Origin: Cohnella sp. CFH 77786
GTDB lineage: Bacteria; Bacillota; Bacilli; Paenibacillales; Paenibacillaceae
DNA: 64,000 bases
Assembly: GCF_019400745.1 (NCBI RefSeq)
Contig: NZ_WJIB01000002.1
Coordinates: forward strand, 310,001-374,000
Direction: 5' to 3'
Part shown: positions 7,240 to 15,959 of the stretch, in pieces
How positions within the stretch are numbered: position 1 is the stretch's first letter
How the letters are laid out: each line of letters begins with the position of its first letter
Notes under the pieces: model-generated
Seen by the model: the letters and a program-made list of their open reading frames with translations, nothing else
Told to the model about the DNA's origin: nothing
The model's database searches: none
Made by a program: the position numbers and the translations under genes

Positions 7240-8820
7240 TTGAACCGATTAGTCCTCAAAAGGCTGTATTCATCGCTGGTTGTCGTGCTCGTATTGGCGT
7301 TGTTATCCGCATGCAGCAAGAGCAATGGCGGCGGCAACCAAGGGACACCCGAAGCATCGCCATCGGCTGCCGGCAGCGAACCGGCTTCCCACGGCAAAGA
7401 TCCGGTAGAACTGTCCTTGTTTATCGACGCGCCATGGTATCCGGTTAAGGAGTGGAAAGGCCCGGTTGCGGACAAGATCACCGAGAAAACGGGCGTCAAG
7501 CTGAAAGTGACCATCGCGACGGACGATAAGCAGCTTCCGCTCATGATCGCTTCCGGAGACCTCCCGGACCTCGTGTTCACGTATGCCAACGTCGACCGTC
7601 TGTCGGATTCGAAGCTTTCCTACCCCTGGAACGAACTGATCGCCAATTATGCTCCGGATTTTAAAATCGACAAGACGAGAATCGCCATCCACACGATGGA
7701 CGACGGCAACTTCTACACGGTTCGGAATGCCTTCGCGACGCAGGAGGAAATGGCCCAAAATAAATACTCTTTAGGCAACGACGGAAATCCCGGCATCGCG
7801 GTGCGGGAGGATATCCTGAAGGAACTCGGCAACCCGCCGCTCCGGACGCTGGACGATTTCGTGAAGGTTCTGGGCAGGGTCAAGGAGAAGTATCCCGACA
7901 TGATCCCGCTTACGATGGACAAGGACTGGATGGAGCAATATTTCCTGCAGCAATCCGGCGTTGAAGGCCTCTTGGACGGCTGGTACGAACGGGACGGCAA
8001 AGTGGATTACGTCCTCCGGCAGCCGGAGACGCTCGAGTACTTCAAATTCATGAACAGCCTTTACCGCAGCGGCTTCATTCTGGCGGAAAATTTCGCATAC
8101 ACGAACGATCAGATCGACGACCAGTACGCGACGAGCGGCAAAGCGTTCGCGCACAGCCATACGGTAAGCGTAGCGGACTCGGACAACATCAAAGTCAAAA
8201 ACAACGGCGGATCGTTCACGTTCAAATTGCTGCCCAGCGCCCTGTCGGACAAAACGGTATCCGTCAGCTCGGGGCTCGGCTTTGCCGGCACGTTCATCAC
8301 GAAAAACAATAAAGATCCGGAAGCGTCGATCAAATTCATCCAGTACCTGGCGAGCGAAGAAGGCAAGAAACTGACCATGTTCGGCGTCGAGGGGGTGCAT
8401 TGGACGTGGAACGACGAGGGGTATCCGAACTTGAAATACGATCCGAGCGATTCCGATTTCGTGAACGGCAACGGCATCAAGTGGTGGTACCTGTACAATG
8501 ACGGCGTAACGGAAGGCATGCTGTCCTACGTTCCCGGCACGCAGAAAACGCAGGCTTTGATGGAGCGGAAAGCCTTCACGGTCTACAAGCCGGCGCTCGG
8601 CTTGATCCAGACCCAGCCGGATTCCCCGGAAAAGACGCTCAAGACGAAGATCGACGAAATGGTGAAAAACGAGAAGGTCAAAATCTACTTGGCGAAATCC
8701 GAAGAGGAAGCCGTCGCGAATTATAACAACATGCTCAAGAACGCCGAGAAGTTGGGCTTGCAGAAACTGGTCGACTGGGCGAACGAAACGTACCAGAAGA
8801 AGAAGGATTTATTTCAATAA
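7240..8820 (+). CDS. Extracellular sugar-binding lipoprotein (importer II)
   Basis: Binding protein of importer II, 526 aa. The true start is TTG 7240, five bases after GGAGGGG. The reading frame is open far upstream across the permease gene, but that extension encodes Arg/His-rich nonsense. The signal peptide has lipobox LSAC with Cys25 as the lipid-anchored residue, followed by a Gly/Ser/Ala/Pro linker. The body shows the extracellular solute-binding fold typical of the class (DPVELSLFIDAPWYP..., late SEEGKKLTMFGVEG). It is followed by a hairpin terminator and then by a two-component system. Confidence 0.9.
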   Translation: MNRLVLKRLYSSLVVVLVLALLSACSKSNGGGNQGTPEASPSAAGSEPASHGKDPVELSLFIDAPWYPVKEWKGPVADKITEKTGVKLKVTIATDDKQLPLMIASGDLPDLVFTYANVDRLSDSKLSYPWNELIANYAPDFKIDKTRIAIHTMDDGNFYTVRNAFATQEEMAQNKYSLGNDGNPGIAVREDILKELGNPPLRTLDDFVKVLGRVKEKYPDMIPLTMDKDWMEQYFLQQSGVEGLLDGWYERDGKVDYVLRQPETLEYFKFMNSLYRSGFILAENFAYTNDQIDDQYATSGKAFAHSHTVSVADSDNIKVKNNGGSFTFKLLPSALSDKTVSVSSGLGFAGTFITKNNKDPEASIKFIQYLASEEGKKLTMFGVEGVHWTWNDEGYPNLKYDPSDSDFVNGNGIKWWYLYNDGVTEGMLSYVPGTQKTQALMERKAFTVYKPALGLIQTQPDSPEKTLKTKIDEMVKNEKVKIYLAKSEEEAVANYNNMLKNAEKLGLQKLVDWANETYQKKKDLFQ

Positions 8821-8829
8821 AGTCGAAAA

Positions 8830-8865
8830 TCCGGTAGGGGCGCTGCGCGGTCCTTACCGGACTTT
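8830..8865 (+). terminator. Terminator or attenuator between binding protein and kinase genes
   Basis: TCCGGTA / TACCGGA stem with partial extension (GGG..TCC) and a CTTT tail, ten bases after the stop at 8820. It probably lowers read-through into the kinase gene. Confidence 0.6.
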
Positions 8866-8916
8866 GCTTGCTCATGGAACGGTAACGGGATACGGAACTC
8901 GAAGGGAAGGGCTGCC

Positions 8917-10680
8917 ATGAGCATCATGCGCAAAATGATTCTGGGATACGCGGTCCTCATCTTTATCCCGGTCATCGCATTCGGTTATCACTACTATACG
9001 CAAACTTACGGCAACCTCACCCAGCAGTTCGTGGAAAGCCGGCAGAAAATCCTCGAACAGGCTTACGCGAATATGAAAACGGAGCTCGCCCGCATCCAAT
9101 CGGTGCACCGGATGCTGCAATATAATCCGTACTTAACCGATTATCTGGACGGCGTCTACCAGTCCGATGCGGACAGCGTCTATGCGTTCATTCGTTACAT
9201 CAGTCCGCTATTTTCGCAATCGTTGTTCGCCAGTCCGGAGATCGAATCCGTCGTCATCTACAAGATGAAGGACCGCGTTCTGCCGATCTCGGATCATATC
9301 CTGGACCTGTCCAAGCTGGATTCGCGAAGGGTAGAAGCGGTCCGATCCATCAAGCCGGGCCGAGGCGTGTGGGTACGCGCCGATCCGGAGGTTTCGGATC
9401 CGGACCTGATCTATTACCAATACCTCTACAATACCCAGATCACGGAAAAAATCGGCTTGCTCGAAATCCGGGTCCGCAGCAGTCTGATCCGCCATTTTTA
9501 CGAGGCCGCAGGCGTGGAAGAGAACTGGGAAGCCTTTCTGTTGTCCGAGCAAGGGAAGCCTTTGTTTGGCGGCAAGACGGCTGCTCATCTGGATGATGGG
9601 ACGCTGCGCATGCTGCAATCGAAGAACAACACGTTCTTCATTAACCGCAAAACGATCGTGAACCAACAGAATCTGGAGGAGCTCGGCGTTCGCGTGATCG
9701 TCACCGGGCAGGTCGGCGACGTCTTCCACGCGATCAAGCGGAGAGAAATCGTAATGGTCACGACAATCGTCTTGCTGTTGGCCGGTTTATCGTTCGCTTA
9801 TTACGCATTGGTGTCCACGATTTCGAAACGCATCCTCCGGCTTGCCCGGCATATGCGCACCTTGCGCGACGATAATTTGAAACCGCTCGTCATCAAGCAA
9901 GACAAGTTGGATGGCAGGGACGAAATCGGGTTCCTTACCCAAACGTACAATTCGATGATCCGGCGCATGGACGAACTGATCAACAACGTCCACCGCGCCG
10001 AGCTGCGCCATAAAGAAGCCGCTTACAAAGTGCTGCAAGCCCAGATTAAACCGCACTTTCTCTATAACACGCTCGAAACGATCCGAATGCTCGCGGAATC
10101 TCATGACGATAAGGAAGTCGCCGATATTTCCTTCTGGTTCGGGAAACTGATGCGCTACAGTCTATCGCCTCAGAAGGACGAGACGGTTCTGGCCAAGGAA
10201 ATCGAAATGGTCACCTTCTTCCTCAACATCCACAAGATGAGGCTGCAGAGCCGGTTGACCTATGAAATCGACGTCGCCTTGGATGCCGGGAACGTGCGAT
10301 GCCCGCGTTTCCTGTTGCAGCCGCTGCTTGAGAACTGCATCGCTCATGGTGCGTCCACCGTTCTGCGGACCGTCCATATCCGTCTCTCGGCGACAGAGAC
10401 GGCGGAGGAAATCAGGGTTACCGTCTCCGATAATGGAAGCGGAATCCCTCCGGAGAAGCTGCAGGCCATTCAAGCCCGGCTAGCGAGACGAGACGAGGCG
10501 GGCGAAGAGGAGCAGGAGGGCGGAGTCGGGCTGGTTAACGTGAACGAGCGCATCCGTTCGTTCTACGGCGGAGCATCGCGGCTGGAAATCGCAAGCAACC
10601 CCGGCCAAGGGACGGCTCTGTGCGTCATTATTGCGAAAGGAGGGGAACCCGGCGATGAAAATATTGATCGTGGACGATGA
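8917..10680 (+). CDS. Sensor histidine kinase, YesM type
   Basis: 587-aa membrane kinase. There is a membrane segment at about 7-25, an extracellular sensor region of about 250 residues, and a second segment at about 280-300. A HAMP domain leads to the His_kinase region, with phospho-acceptor His380 in QIKPHFLYNTLETIRML. A HATPase_c domain follows, with N box LLQPLLENCIAHG, G1 box DNGSGI and a GVGLVNVNERI G2 box. This is the architecture of kinases that sense extracellular sugars or their binding proteins. It overlaps the response regulator gene by 26 bases and follows importer II, so the pair probably controls that importer. Confidence 0.92.
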   Translation: MSIMRKMILGYAVLIFIPVIAFGYHYYTQTYGNLTQQFVESRQKILEQAYANMKTELARIQSVHRMLQYNPYLTDYLDGVYQSDADSVYAFIRYISPLFSQSLFASPEIESVVIYKMKDRVLPISDHILDLSKLDSRRVEAVRSIKPGRGVWVRADPEVSDPDLIYYQYLYNTQITEKIGLLEIRVRSSLIRHFYEAAGVEENWEAFLLSEQGKPLFGGKTAAHLDDGTLRMLQSKNNTFFINRKTIVNQQNLEELGVRVIVTGQVGDVFHAIKRREIVMVTTIVLLLAGLSFAYYALVSTISKRILRLARHMRTLRDDNLKPLVIKQDKLDGRDEIGFLTQTYNSMIRRMDELINNVHRAELRHKEAAYKVLQAQIKPHFLYNTLETIRMLAESHDDKEVADISFWFGKLMRYSLSPQKDETVLAKEIEMVTFFLNIHKMRLQSRLTYEIDVALDAGNVRCPRFLLQPLLENCIAHGASTVLRTVHIRLSATETAEEIRVTVSDNGSGIPPEKLQAIQARLARRDEAGEEEQEGGVGLVNVNERIRSFYGGASRLEIASNPGQGTALCVIIAKGGEPGDENIDRGR

Positions 10681-11377
10681 GCCGCTCATCCTGAGCGGGC
10701 TGGTCAAGGTGGTGAGCGAAGTCGCTCCCGTCGGAGCCCGGTTCCGCGATGCGGGCAACGCCTATGAGGCCCTGGAAATCATGAAGGAATATTGGCCCGA
10801 CGTGATGATTACGGACCTCAACATGCCGGAGAAAAACGGGTTCGATTTGATCGAAGAAGCGAGACAGGACGGGTTATGCGACCGCTTTATCATATTGACC
10901 GGCTACGACGATTTCGAATACGCGCGAAGGGCGTTGCGTGCGGGAGTCGTGGACTACCTTCTGAAGCCGATCGATAAGGAGGAAATCGCGCGGCTGCTCG
11001 AACGGGTGAGCGCGGAACTCCCTTCCGAAGGCGATACGGATTACTCGAAACACGCCAAGCGGATTCTCGCCTACATGGAGGCCAATTACAACAGCGTGCT
11101 TTCCCTGGATCATCTCGCCGACAAGATGGATCTTCATCCGAATTACATCAGCAGTCTATTTAAGAAGGAAACCGGCGATACCTTCGTCCATTACCTGAAC
11201 GCGCTGCGGATCCGGGAGGCGCGGAAGCTGCTCCGGGCGCAGCGCCATCTCCTCGTCAGCGCCATCGGGCAGCAGGTTGGCTACGAGAATAAGCATTACT
11301 TTACGAAAGTGTTCAAGAAATATACGGGAGTCACGCCCAGCGAGTATCGGGAGAGCAAGTCGCCGGTGGAAGATTGA
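10655..11377 (+). CDS. AraC-type response regulator, short YesN form
   Basis: 240 aa from ATG 10655, which follows GAAAGGAGGGG inside the kinase gene's end. The receiver domain has acidic pocket VDDEP, phospho-acceptor Asp54 (MITDLNMPEKNG) and LLKP near residue 103. A C-terminal AraC double helix-turn-helix follows directly (YMEANYNSVLSLDHLADKM..., GYENKHYFTKVFKKYTGVTP). Usual YesN proteins carry a 200-300 residue middle region. This one goes straight from receiver to DNA-binding domain. It is predicted to activate the upstream importer operon when phosphorylated. Confidence 0.92.
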   Translation: MKILIVDDEPLILSGLVKVVSEVAPVGARFRDAGNAYEALEIMKEYWPDVMITDLNMPEKNGFDLIEEARQDGLCDRFIILTGYDDFEYARRALRAGVVDYLLKPIDKEEIARLLERVSAELPSEGDTDYSKHAKRILAYMEANYNSVLSLDHLADKMDLHPNYISSLFKKETGDTFVHYLNALRIREARKLLRAQRHLLVSAIGQQVGYENKHYFTKVFKKYTGVTPSEYRESKSPVED

Positions 11378-11410
11378 AAGGCGTCAACCGTACAAGGAGG
11401 AATTGCGAAA

Positions 11411-11566
11411 ATGAAAAAGCAAGGTTTGAATCCGTATCTTCCCTCTTGGTATTATCTCTATGCACGGGGCTATGTCTGGCGTCGTTCGCATTGGAATCCA
11501 ATTAGGGAAAGCGAGGATGGAATATGGAGAACCTGCACGCGACGGCCGTTCCTGCCGAGTACATGA
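11411..11566 (+). pseudogene. Remnant of a GH43-type gene start
   Basis: A strong AAGGAGG site (11394-11400) precedes ATG 11411. The first 13 residues, MKKQGLNPYLPSW, match the conserved N-terminus of cytoplasmic GH43 arabinofuranosidase/xylosidase proteins, which continue with EYIPDGEP-like sequence. Here the similarity ends abruptly after the Trp, and the frame runs on as 38 unrelated residues to a stop at 11564, overlapping the esterase gene. The most likely reading is a deletion that removed nearly the whole GH43 gene. The alternative is a short leader ORF, but the family match argues against that. The family match is from memory. Confidence 0.55.
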
Positions 11567-12564
11567 GGGCGGTCAAGAAGGAGCTTCAGGGGACGTTAAC
11601 CGAAATCGAGTACCCGGTCCGGAACTACATTAACGTGTCACGGCTGCTCGTGACGGATCGGCATATTGAATCTGCAGAGGCGGGAAGACAAACGGTCAGC
11701 GGAGACCCGATCGCCAAGAAGTGCAACATCTATCTTCCCTCCGGCTATGAAGAAAACGCGGAGGGCAATCGATATAACGTACTGTATCTGCTTCACGGAG
11801 TGGGCGGAGACCCGGCCGAGTGGTTGCGGGGCAACGGGCAAATCGGCGGGAATTTTGTCCTTTGCAATATTCTGGACAACTTGATCGCCGAGGGCGAGAT
11901 CGATCCGCTCATCGCCGTTTTCCCCAACGGGCGATCCGCGCCTGATCATATGGACAGATCTTTCAATTCCGAAGGAACCAACATGCTCGGCTTCTATTAT
12001 TTCGATTATGAGCTCAGATACGATCTGATCCCCTTCATCGAATCGACATACCGTACGTACGCGGACATTACGGACACTTCGGCCGAGGGGATCGCTTACA
12101 ACCGCTTGCACCGGGCGATCGCCGGTTTGTCCATGGGAGGCATGCAGTGCCTGAACTTGATTCTCGGCGGCTACCGATGCGATTCGGTCGCTTACACGGA
12201 AAACAAGCACGGCTGGAGGAACGGGTTGGATACGACCGTGCTCGCGCCGGGCATGCTCGATTTGTTTGCCTATGTTGGCGTTTTCTCCAATGCCCCAACG
12301 TCGAGCGAAGGTCCGGTTCTGGGCGCAAGCCTGGCGTCTGCCGGGCACAAGCTCCATTTGCTGTATATGACCTGCGGCGATCGGGACGAGGTCTCCATCG
12401 GCCCGTATACCAAGTCGATCGAAGGGCTCGCGGATGCAGCGGGAGACAAGCTTGGCCACTTTTACCGGGTTCTCGTGCCGGGCGGCGTACACGATTTCGG
12501 GGTGTGGAATCACGGCGCCTACAACTTTAGTCGACTGGCATTTTCCAGCAGTTTCGCGGATTAG
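11524..12564 (+). CDS. Alpha/beta-hydrolase esterase, CE1/XynZ-like (putative feruloyl or acetyl-xylan esterase)
   Basis: 346 aa, no signal peptide, so cytoplasmic. It has an esterase fold with oxyanion strand VLYLLHGVGGDPAEW, nucleophile elbow GLSMGG with Ser203, a probable acid at Asp286 or Asp288 (TCGDRDE) and His323 (PGGVHDFGVW). The order and spacing resemble feruloyl-esterase domains of xylanases such as XynZ (family knowledge). Removing acyl groups from imported hemicellulose oligosaccharides would fit its place at the end of importer II's operon. Enterochelin-esterase-like activity is the main alternative. The ribosome site is weak (GAGGATGG), suggesting coupling to the upstream short ORF. 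Confidence 0.82.
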   Translation: MENLHATAVPAEYMRAVKKELQGTLTEIEYPVRNYINVSRLLVTDRHIESAEAGRQTVSGDPIAKKCNIYLPSGYEENAEGNRYNVLYLLHGVGGDPAEWLRGNGQIGGNFVLCNILDNLIAEGEIDPLIAVFPNGRSAPDHMDRSFNSEGTNMLGFYYFDYELRYDLIPFIESTYRTYADITDTSAEGIAYNRLHRAIAGLSMGGMQCLNLILGGYRCDSVAYTENKHGWRNGLDTTVLAPGMLDLFAYVGVFSNAPTSSEGPVLGASLASAGHKLHLLYMTCGDRDEVSIGPYTKSIEGLADAAGDKLGHFYRVLVPGGVHDFGVWNHGAYNFSRLAFSSSFAD

Positions 12565-12633
12565 GAGGGTCTTTTCATGAAGATGCATTTGTTTTCTTCC
12601 CGATTCGGTGGACGAAAAAGGATCGTATTGGTA

Positions 12634-12670
12634 AAATTATATTACAGAACATAGTTTTACATTATAGAAC
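12634..12670 (+). promoter_or_regulatory. Probable IclR operator (autoregulation), two sites 20 bp apart
   Basis: ATTACAGAAC (12641-12650) and ATTATAGAAC (12661-12670) repeat with a period of 20 bp, two helical turns. The second is the right arm of an imperfect 17-bp palindrome, GTTTTACATTATAGAAC at 12654-12670, of the same length and pattern as the perfect palindrome at 13512. Both flank the IclR gene. Confidence 0.6.
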
Positions 12671-12690
12671 TAAGGGGATTGCAGCTTCAC

Positions 12691-13446
12691 ATGCCGATCA
12701 TTCAAGCCTTGGACCGGGCGCTCCGGATTTTGGATCTGTTCGACGAGCATAACCGGGAGTTGAAAATCACCGAGATCAGCAGCCGAATCGGCTTGCATAA
12801 GAGCACGGTCCACTCTCTTTTGAAGACGCTTCAAATGCACAGGTACATCGAACAGGACGAGAATGGACTTTACCGGCTCGGCATGCGTTTGTTGGAGAAG
12901 GGCCAGTCGATCCTTCAAGGCTTCGATATTCGGGAAGTCGCCAAGCCGTATTTGCAGCAATTGTCCGATCAGACGGGGCAGACGGTGCATCTGGTGATCC
13001 GGGACGGAGGGGAGGGAGTATACATCGATAAGGTGGAGGGGAGCAGGGCGGCGATCCGGTACTCGAGGATCGGAAAACGCGTGCCCCTGCACAGCAGCGC
13101 AGTAGGCAAGGTGCTGGCGGCAATGGCTCCGCCCGAGGATCTGGCAAAAACCTTGAAGAACTACGTCTATACCCTCCATACGCCGAATACGATTACGAAC
13201 GAGAAAGCGTTCCGGGAGGAATTGGAACGCGTGCGGGAGTCGGGCGTCGCCTACGATAAGGAAGAGAATGAGCCGGGCGTGCGATGTGCGGCGGCGCCGG
13301 TTTACGATCACGGCGGGCAGATCGCCGCGGCCGTCAGCATTTCGACGATGGCGTTCACCGTGAGCGAAGAAGAGCAGGAGCGTTTCGTGAGGCTCATTCG
13401 CGACGTTGCAGACCGTATTTCCCGGGGGCTTGGCTATCGGGGGTAA
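12691..13446 (+). CDS. IclR-family transcriptional regulator of the xylonate operon
   Basis: 251 aa from ATG 12691. An in-frame TTG at 12679 also exists but sits too close to the AAGGGG site. The N-terminal winged helix (residues about 3-62, with KITEISSRIGLHKSTVHSLL as recognition region) is followed by an IclR effector domain (about 75-248, including YSRIGKRVPLHSSAVGKVLA). Regulators of this family often respond to sugar acids, as KdgR does. Palindromic sites lie just upstream of it and between it and the three catabolic genes that follow. I infer that it represses both transcripts and is released by a pentonic acid or its keto-deoxy derivative. Confidence 0.92.
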   Translation: MPIIQALDRALRILDLFDEHNRELKITEISSRIGLHKSTVHSLLKTLQMHRYIEQDENGLYRLGMRLLEKGQSILQGFDIREVAKPYLQQLSDQTGQTVHLVIRDGGEGVYIDKVEGSRAAIRYSRIGKRVPLHSSAVGKVLAAMAPPEDLAKTLKNYVYTLHTPNTITNEKAFREELERVRESGVAYDKEENEPGVRCAAAPVYDHGGQIAAAVSISTMAFTVSEEEQERFVRLIRDVADRISRGLGYRG

Positions 13447-13511
13447 TGTCGATAAAACCGGACGCATGACCTCGTGTCATGTGTTTATTCTCGGCACAAA
13501 ACGAGAACGCG

Positions 13512-13528
13512 GTTTTATAATATAAAAC
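13512..13528 (+). promoter_or_regulatory. Palindromic IclR operator before the xylonate operon
   Basis: Perfect 17-bp palindrome GTTTTATAATATAAAAC centred on one A. It contains a TATAAT and would overlap the -10 region of the operon promoter. It shares the GTTTTA...TA(T)A(G/A)AAC pattern with 12654-12670. A repressor bound here would block the promoter. Confidence 0.7.
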
Positions 13529-13548
13529 TACAGTGGAGGCGAAGCAGT

Positions 13549-14454
13549 ATGCGCATATTCAGGTATCGGGATAGCGGGGGGCTAATCTTAGGGGTCATGG
13601 CGGACGATGGATCTGCTTTCAAACTGGATGAGCCGGACCTCATTACGTTATGGAAAGCAGCCCGCGCACAAGGCGTCATGCTCTCGGAATTTGTAGCGGA
13701 ACGGATCGCCGAATCTGTGCCTTTATCGAGGCAAGCGGAATCGCTGGATCTGGCGATGCCGGTTGATGCACCTGAAGTATGGGCGGCAGGCGTAACCTAT
13801 GAGCGGAGCCGGCAGGCGAGAAATTACGAGGCCACGAGTGGGCGGCTGAACGCGGATACATTCTACGATAAGGTGTATGAGGCGGAGCGGCCGGAGCTGT
13901 TCCTGAAATCGACCGCTGCACGTACGGTCGGTCCGGGCGAGCAGGTGTGCCTGCGAAGCGACTCTGCCTGGCAAGTGCCCGAAGCGGAGCTCGGCCTCGT
14001 TCTGGATCGCGACGGAACGATCATCGGCTACACGGCCGGAAACGATATGAGCTGCCGGGATATCGAGGGCGAAAATCCGCTCTATTTGCCGCAAGCGAAA
14101 ATTTGGAAGCGTTCGTGCGCGATCGGACCGTTCATACGGCTGGCGGATACGGTAGCGGACCCCTATGCGCTTGCCGTTTCATGCCGGATATACCGCGGCG
14201 GCGTCAAGATGTTCGATGAGACGGCGAACACGGGGATGTTGAAGCGAAAATTGGATGAGCTGATCGTTTTTCTGAAACGCGACAACGAGCTGTTCGACGG
14301 AACCGTTCTGCTGACGGGCACGTGTCTGGTGCCGCCGAATCAGTTCACGCTCAAGTCCGGCGATCGGATCGAGATCGAGGTCGAAACGATCGGAACGCTC
14401 GTGAATACGGCGGTAAACGTGCACGAATTGGACACGGCCTCGGTTGCGCTATAA
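13549..14454 (+). CDS. FAH-family 2-keto-3-deoxy-pentonate dehydratase (putative)
   Basis: 301 aa, ATG 13549 nine bases after GGAGG. The fumarylacetoacetate-hydrolase fold is recognisable by [21 protein letters not shown], the metal-site stretch [32 protein letters not shown] and the late GTCLVPP. This subfamily includes 2-keto-3-deoxy-D-xylonate and L-arabinonate dehydratases, which form 2-oxoglutarate semialdehyde (family knowledge). The next two genes encode a semialdehyde-type dehydrogenase and a xylonate dehydratase, so that reaction fits exactly between them. A plain FAH-type hydrolase is less likely. Confidence 0.85.
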   Translation: MRIFRYRDSGGLILGVMADDGSAFKLDEPDLITLWKAARAQGVMLSEFVAERIAESVPLSRQAESLDLAMPVDAPEVWAAGVTYERSRQARNYEATSGRLNADTFYDKVYEAERPELFLKSTAARTVGPGEQVCLRSDSAWQVPEAELGLVLDRDGTIIGYTAGNDMSCRDIEGENPLYLPQAKIWKRSCAIGPFIRLADTVADPYALAVSCRIYRGGVKMFDETANTGMLKRKLDELIVFLKRDNELFDGTVLLTGTCLVPPNQFTLKSGDRIEIEVETIGTLVNTAVNVHELDTASVAL

Positions 14455-14474
14455 GAAAGAAGGAGGATACATTC

Positions 14475-15938
14475 ATGGACACGCAATCCGTCTTCATCGT
14501 TGACAATTATATCGGAGGAAGCTGGACGCCTCCGGCTTCGGGCAAACGGGTGCCGAGTCTGAATCCGGCAAGGCATGGCGAGACGGTCGGAGAGGTTCCC
14601 GTCTCCGGGATCGACGATTTGAACCGAGCCGTTGCTGCGGCCGATGAAGCAAGACGCGCATGGAACATGCTGACGGGAGCGCAGCGCGGTGCGTTCCTTT
14701 TCAAGGCGGCCGACCTGCTGGAGAACCGGATCGAGGAGATCGGCCGGACGATGACCCGGGAAATGGGAAAGACGATCGGGGAAGCGAAGGGAGAGACGGC
14801 GAGAGGCGCTGCCATTCTGCGCTATTACGCGGGTGAAGGAATGAGGAAGACAGGCGACGTCATTCCGTCAACGGATGCGGATGCGCTGATGTTCACCACT
14901 CGCGTGCCGCTCGGGGTCGTAGGCGTCATCTCGCCGTGGAATTTCCCGGTAGCCATTCCGGTCTGGAAGATGGCGCCCGCGCTTATCTATGGCAATGCCG
15001 TCGTCTGGAAGCCGGCAACCGAAACGGCCGTCACGGCTTCTCTCGTCATGCAATGTTTCCATGATGCCGGCTTCCCGGCCGGAACCGTCAATATGGTGGT
15101 CGGCAGCGGAGCGGTCGTCGGACAGGGCATCGCCGAGCATCCGGGCATCCATGGCATAACGTTCACCGGTTCCAACGGCGTCGGCAAGCGGGTCGGTCAG
15201 GCCGCTCTGGCGCGAGGCGCCAAATATCAGCTGGAAATGGGCGGGAAAAATCCGATCATCGTGGCGGCGGATGCCGACTTGGAGTTGGCCGCGGAGGCGG
15301 CGGTGAGCGGCGGACTTCGTTCCACGGGCCAGAAATGTACGGCGACGAGCCGGGCCATCGTCGTCAGCGAGGTCTATGACGCGTTCAAAGAGAAGCTGCT
15401 GGCCAAAGTGAGCAACCTCGTCGTCGGCGACGGTCTGGATGCCAAGACATGGTTGGGACCGTGCGCGAACGAGAACCAATATGATACGGTAATGAATTTT
15501 ATACGCAAAGGCAAAGAAGAGGGCGCCGTCCTGTTGGTCGGCGGCGAACGTCCCGACGATCCGGCGCTTAGGGAAGGCTTCTATGTAACGCCGGCCGTGT
15601 TCGAAGGAGTAACGCCGGAAATGTCGATTGCAAGGGAAGAAATTTTCGGCCCCGTGCTAGCGCTTATCGAAGTGCGCGATCTCAAGGAAGCGATCGCCGC
15701 GGCGAACGATACGGAATTCGGACTCAGCGCCTCATTGTATACGCGCAATATCGGAAACGCCCTGACATTCATCAAGGAGTCCGAAGCAGGTCTCGTTCGG
15801 GTTAATGCGGAGACGGCCGGCGTGGAGCTTCAAGCGCCGTTCGGGGGCATGAAACAGTCCAGCTCGCATTCGCGGGAGCAGGGCACGGCGGCGATCGAAT
15901 TCTACACGTCGGTGAAGACGGTTTTCGTGAAGCCTTAA
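14475..15938 (+). CDS. Aldehyde dehydrogenase, putative 2-oxoglutarate-semialdehyde dehydrogenase
   Basis: 487 aa from ATG 14475, eight bases after AGGAGG. It is a full-length NAD(P)+-dependent aldehyde dehydrogenase with [15 protein letters not shown] in the Rossmann region, catalytic Glu254 in LEMGGKNP, catalytic Cys288 in [11 protein letters not shown] and [10 protein letters not shown] near the end. It resembles B. subtilis YcbD/GucD-type enzymes that oxidise 2-oxoglutarate semialdehyde. In this operon it would carry out the last step, giving 2-oxoglutarate for the TCA cycle. The gene is 20 bases after the FAH gene and 21 before the dehydratase. Confidence 0.9.
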   Translation: MDTQSVFIVDNYIGGSWTPPASGKRVPSLNPARHGETVGEVPVSGIDDLNRAVAAADEARRAWNMLTGAQRGAFLFKAADLLENRIEEIGRTMTREMGKTIGEAKGETARGAAILRYYAGEGMRKTGDVIPSTDADALMFTTRVPLGVVGVISPWNFPVAIPVWKMAPALIYGNAVVWKPATETAVTASLVMQCFHDAGFPAGTVNMVVGSGAVVGQGIAEHPGIHGITFTGSNGVGKRVGQAALARGAKYQLEMGGKNPIIVAADADLELAAEAAVSGGLRSTGQKCTATSRAIVVSEVYDAFKEKLLAKVSNLVVGDGLDAKTWLGPCANENQYDTVMNFIRKGKEEGAVLLVGGERPDDPALREGFYVTPAVFEGVTPEMSIAREEIFGPVLALIEVRDLKEAIAAANDTEFGLSASLYTRNIGNALTFIKESEAGLVRVNAETAGVELQAPFGGMKQSSSHSREQGTAAIEFYTSVKTVFVKP

Positions 15939-15959
15939 TCCGGAGGGGGAGGAACGCGG

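Noticed and set aside
14322..14474. N-terminal extension of the aldehyde dehydrogenase
   Set aside because: It lies within the FAH gene in another frame. ATG 14475 has an ideal AGGAGG and gives the normal family length.
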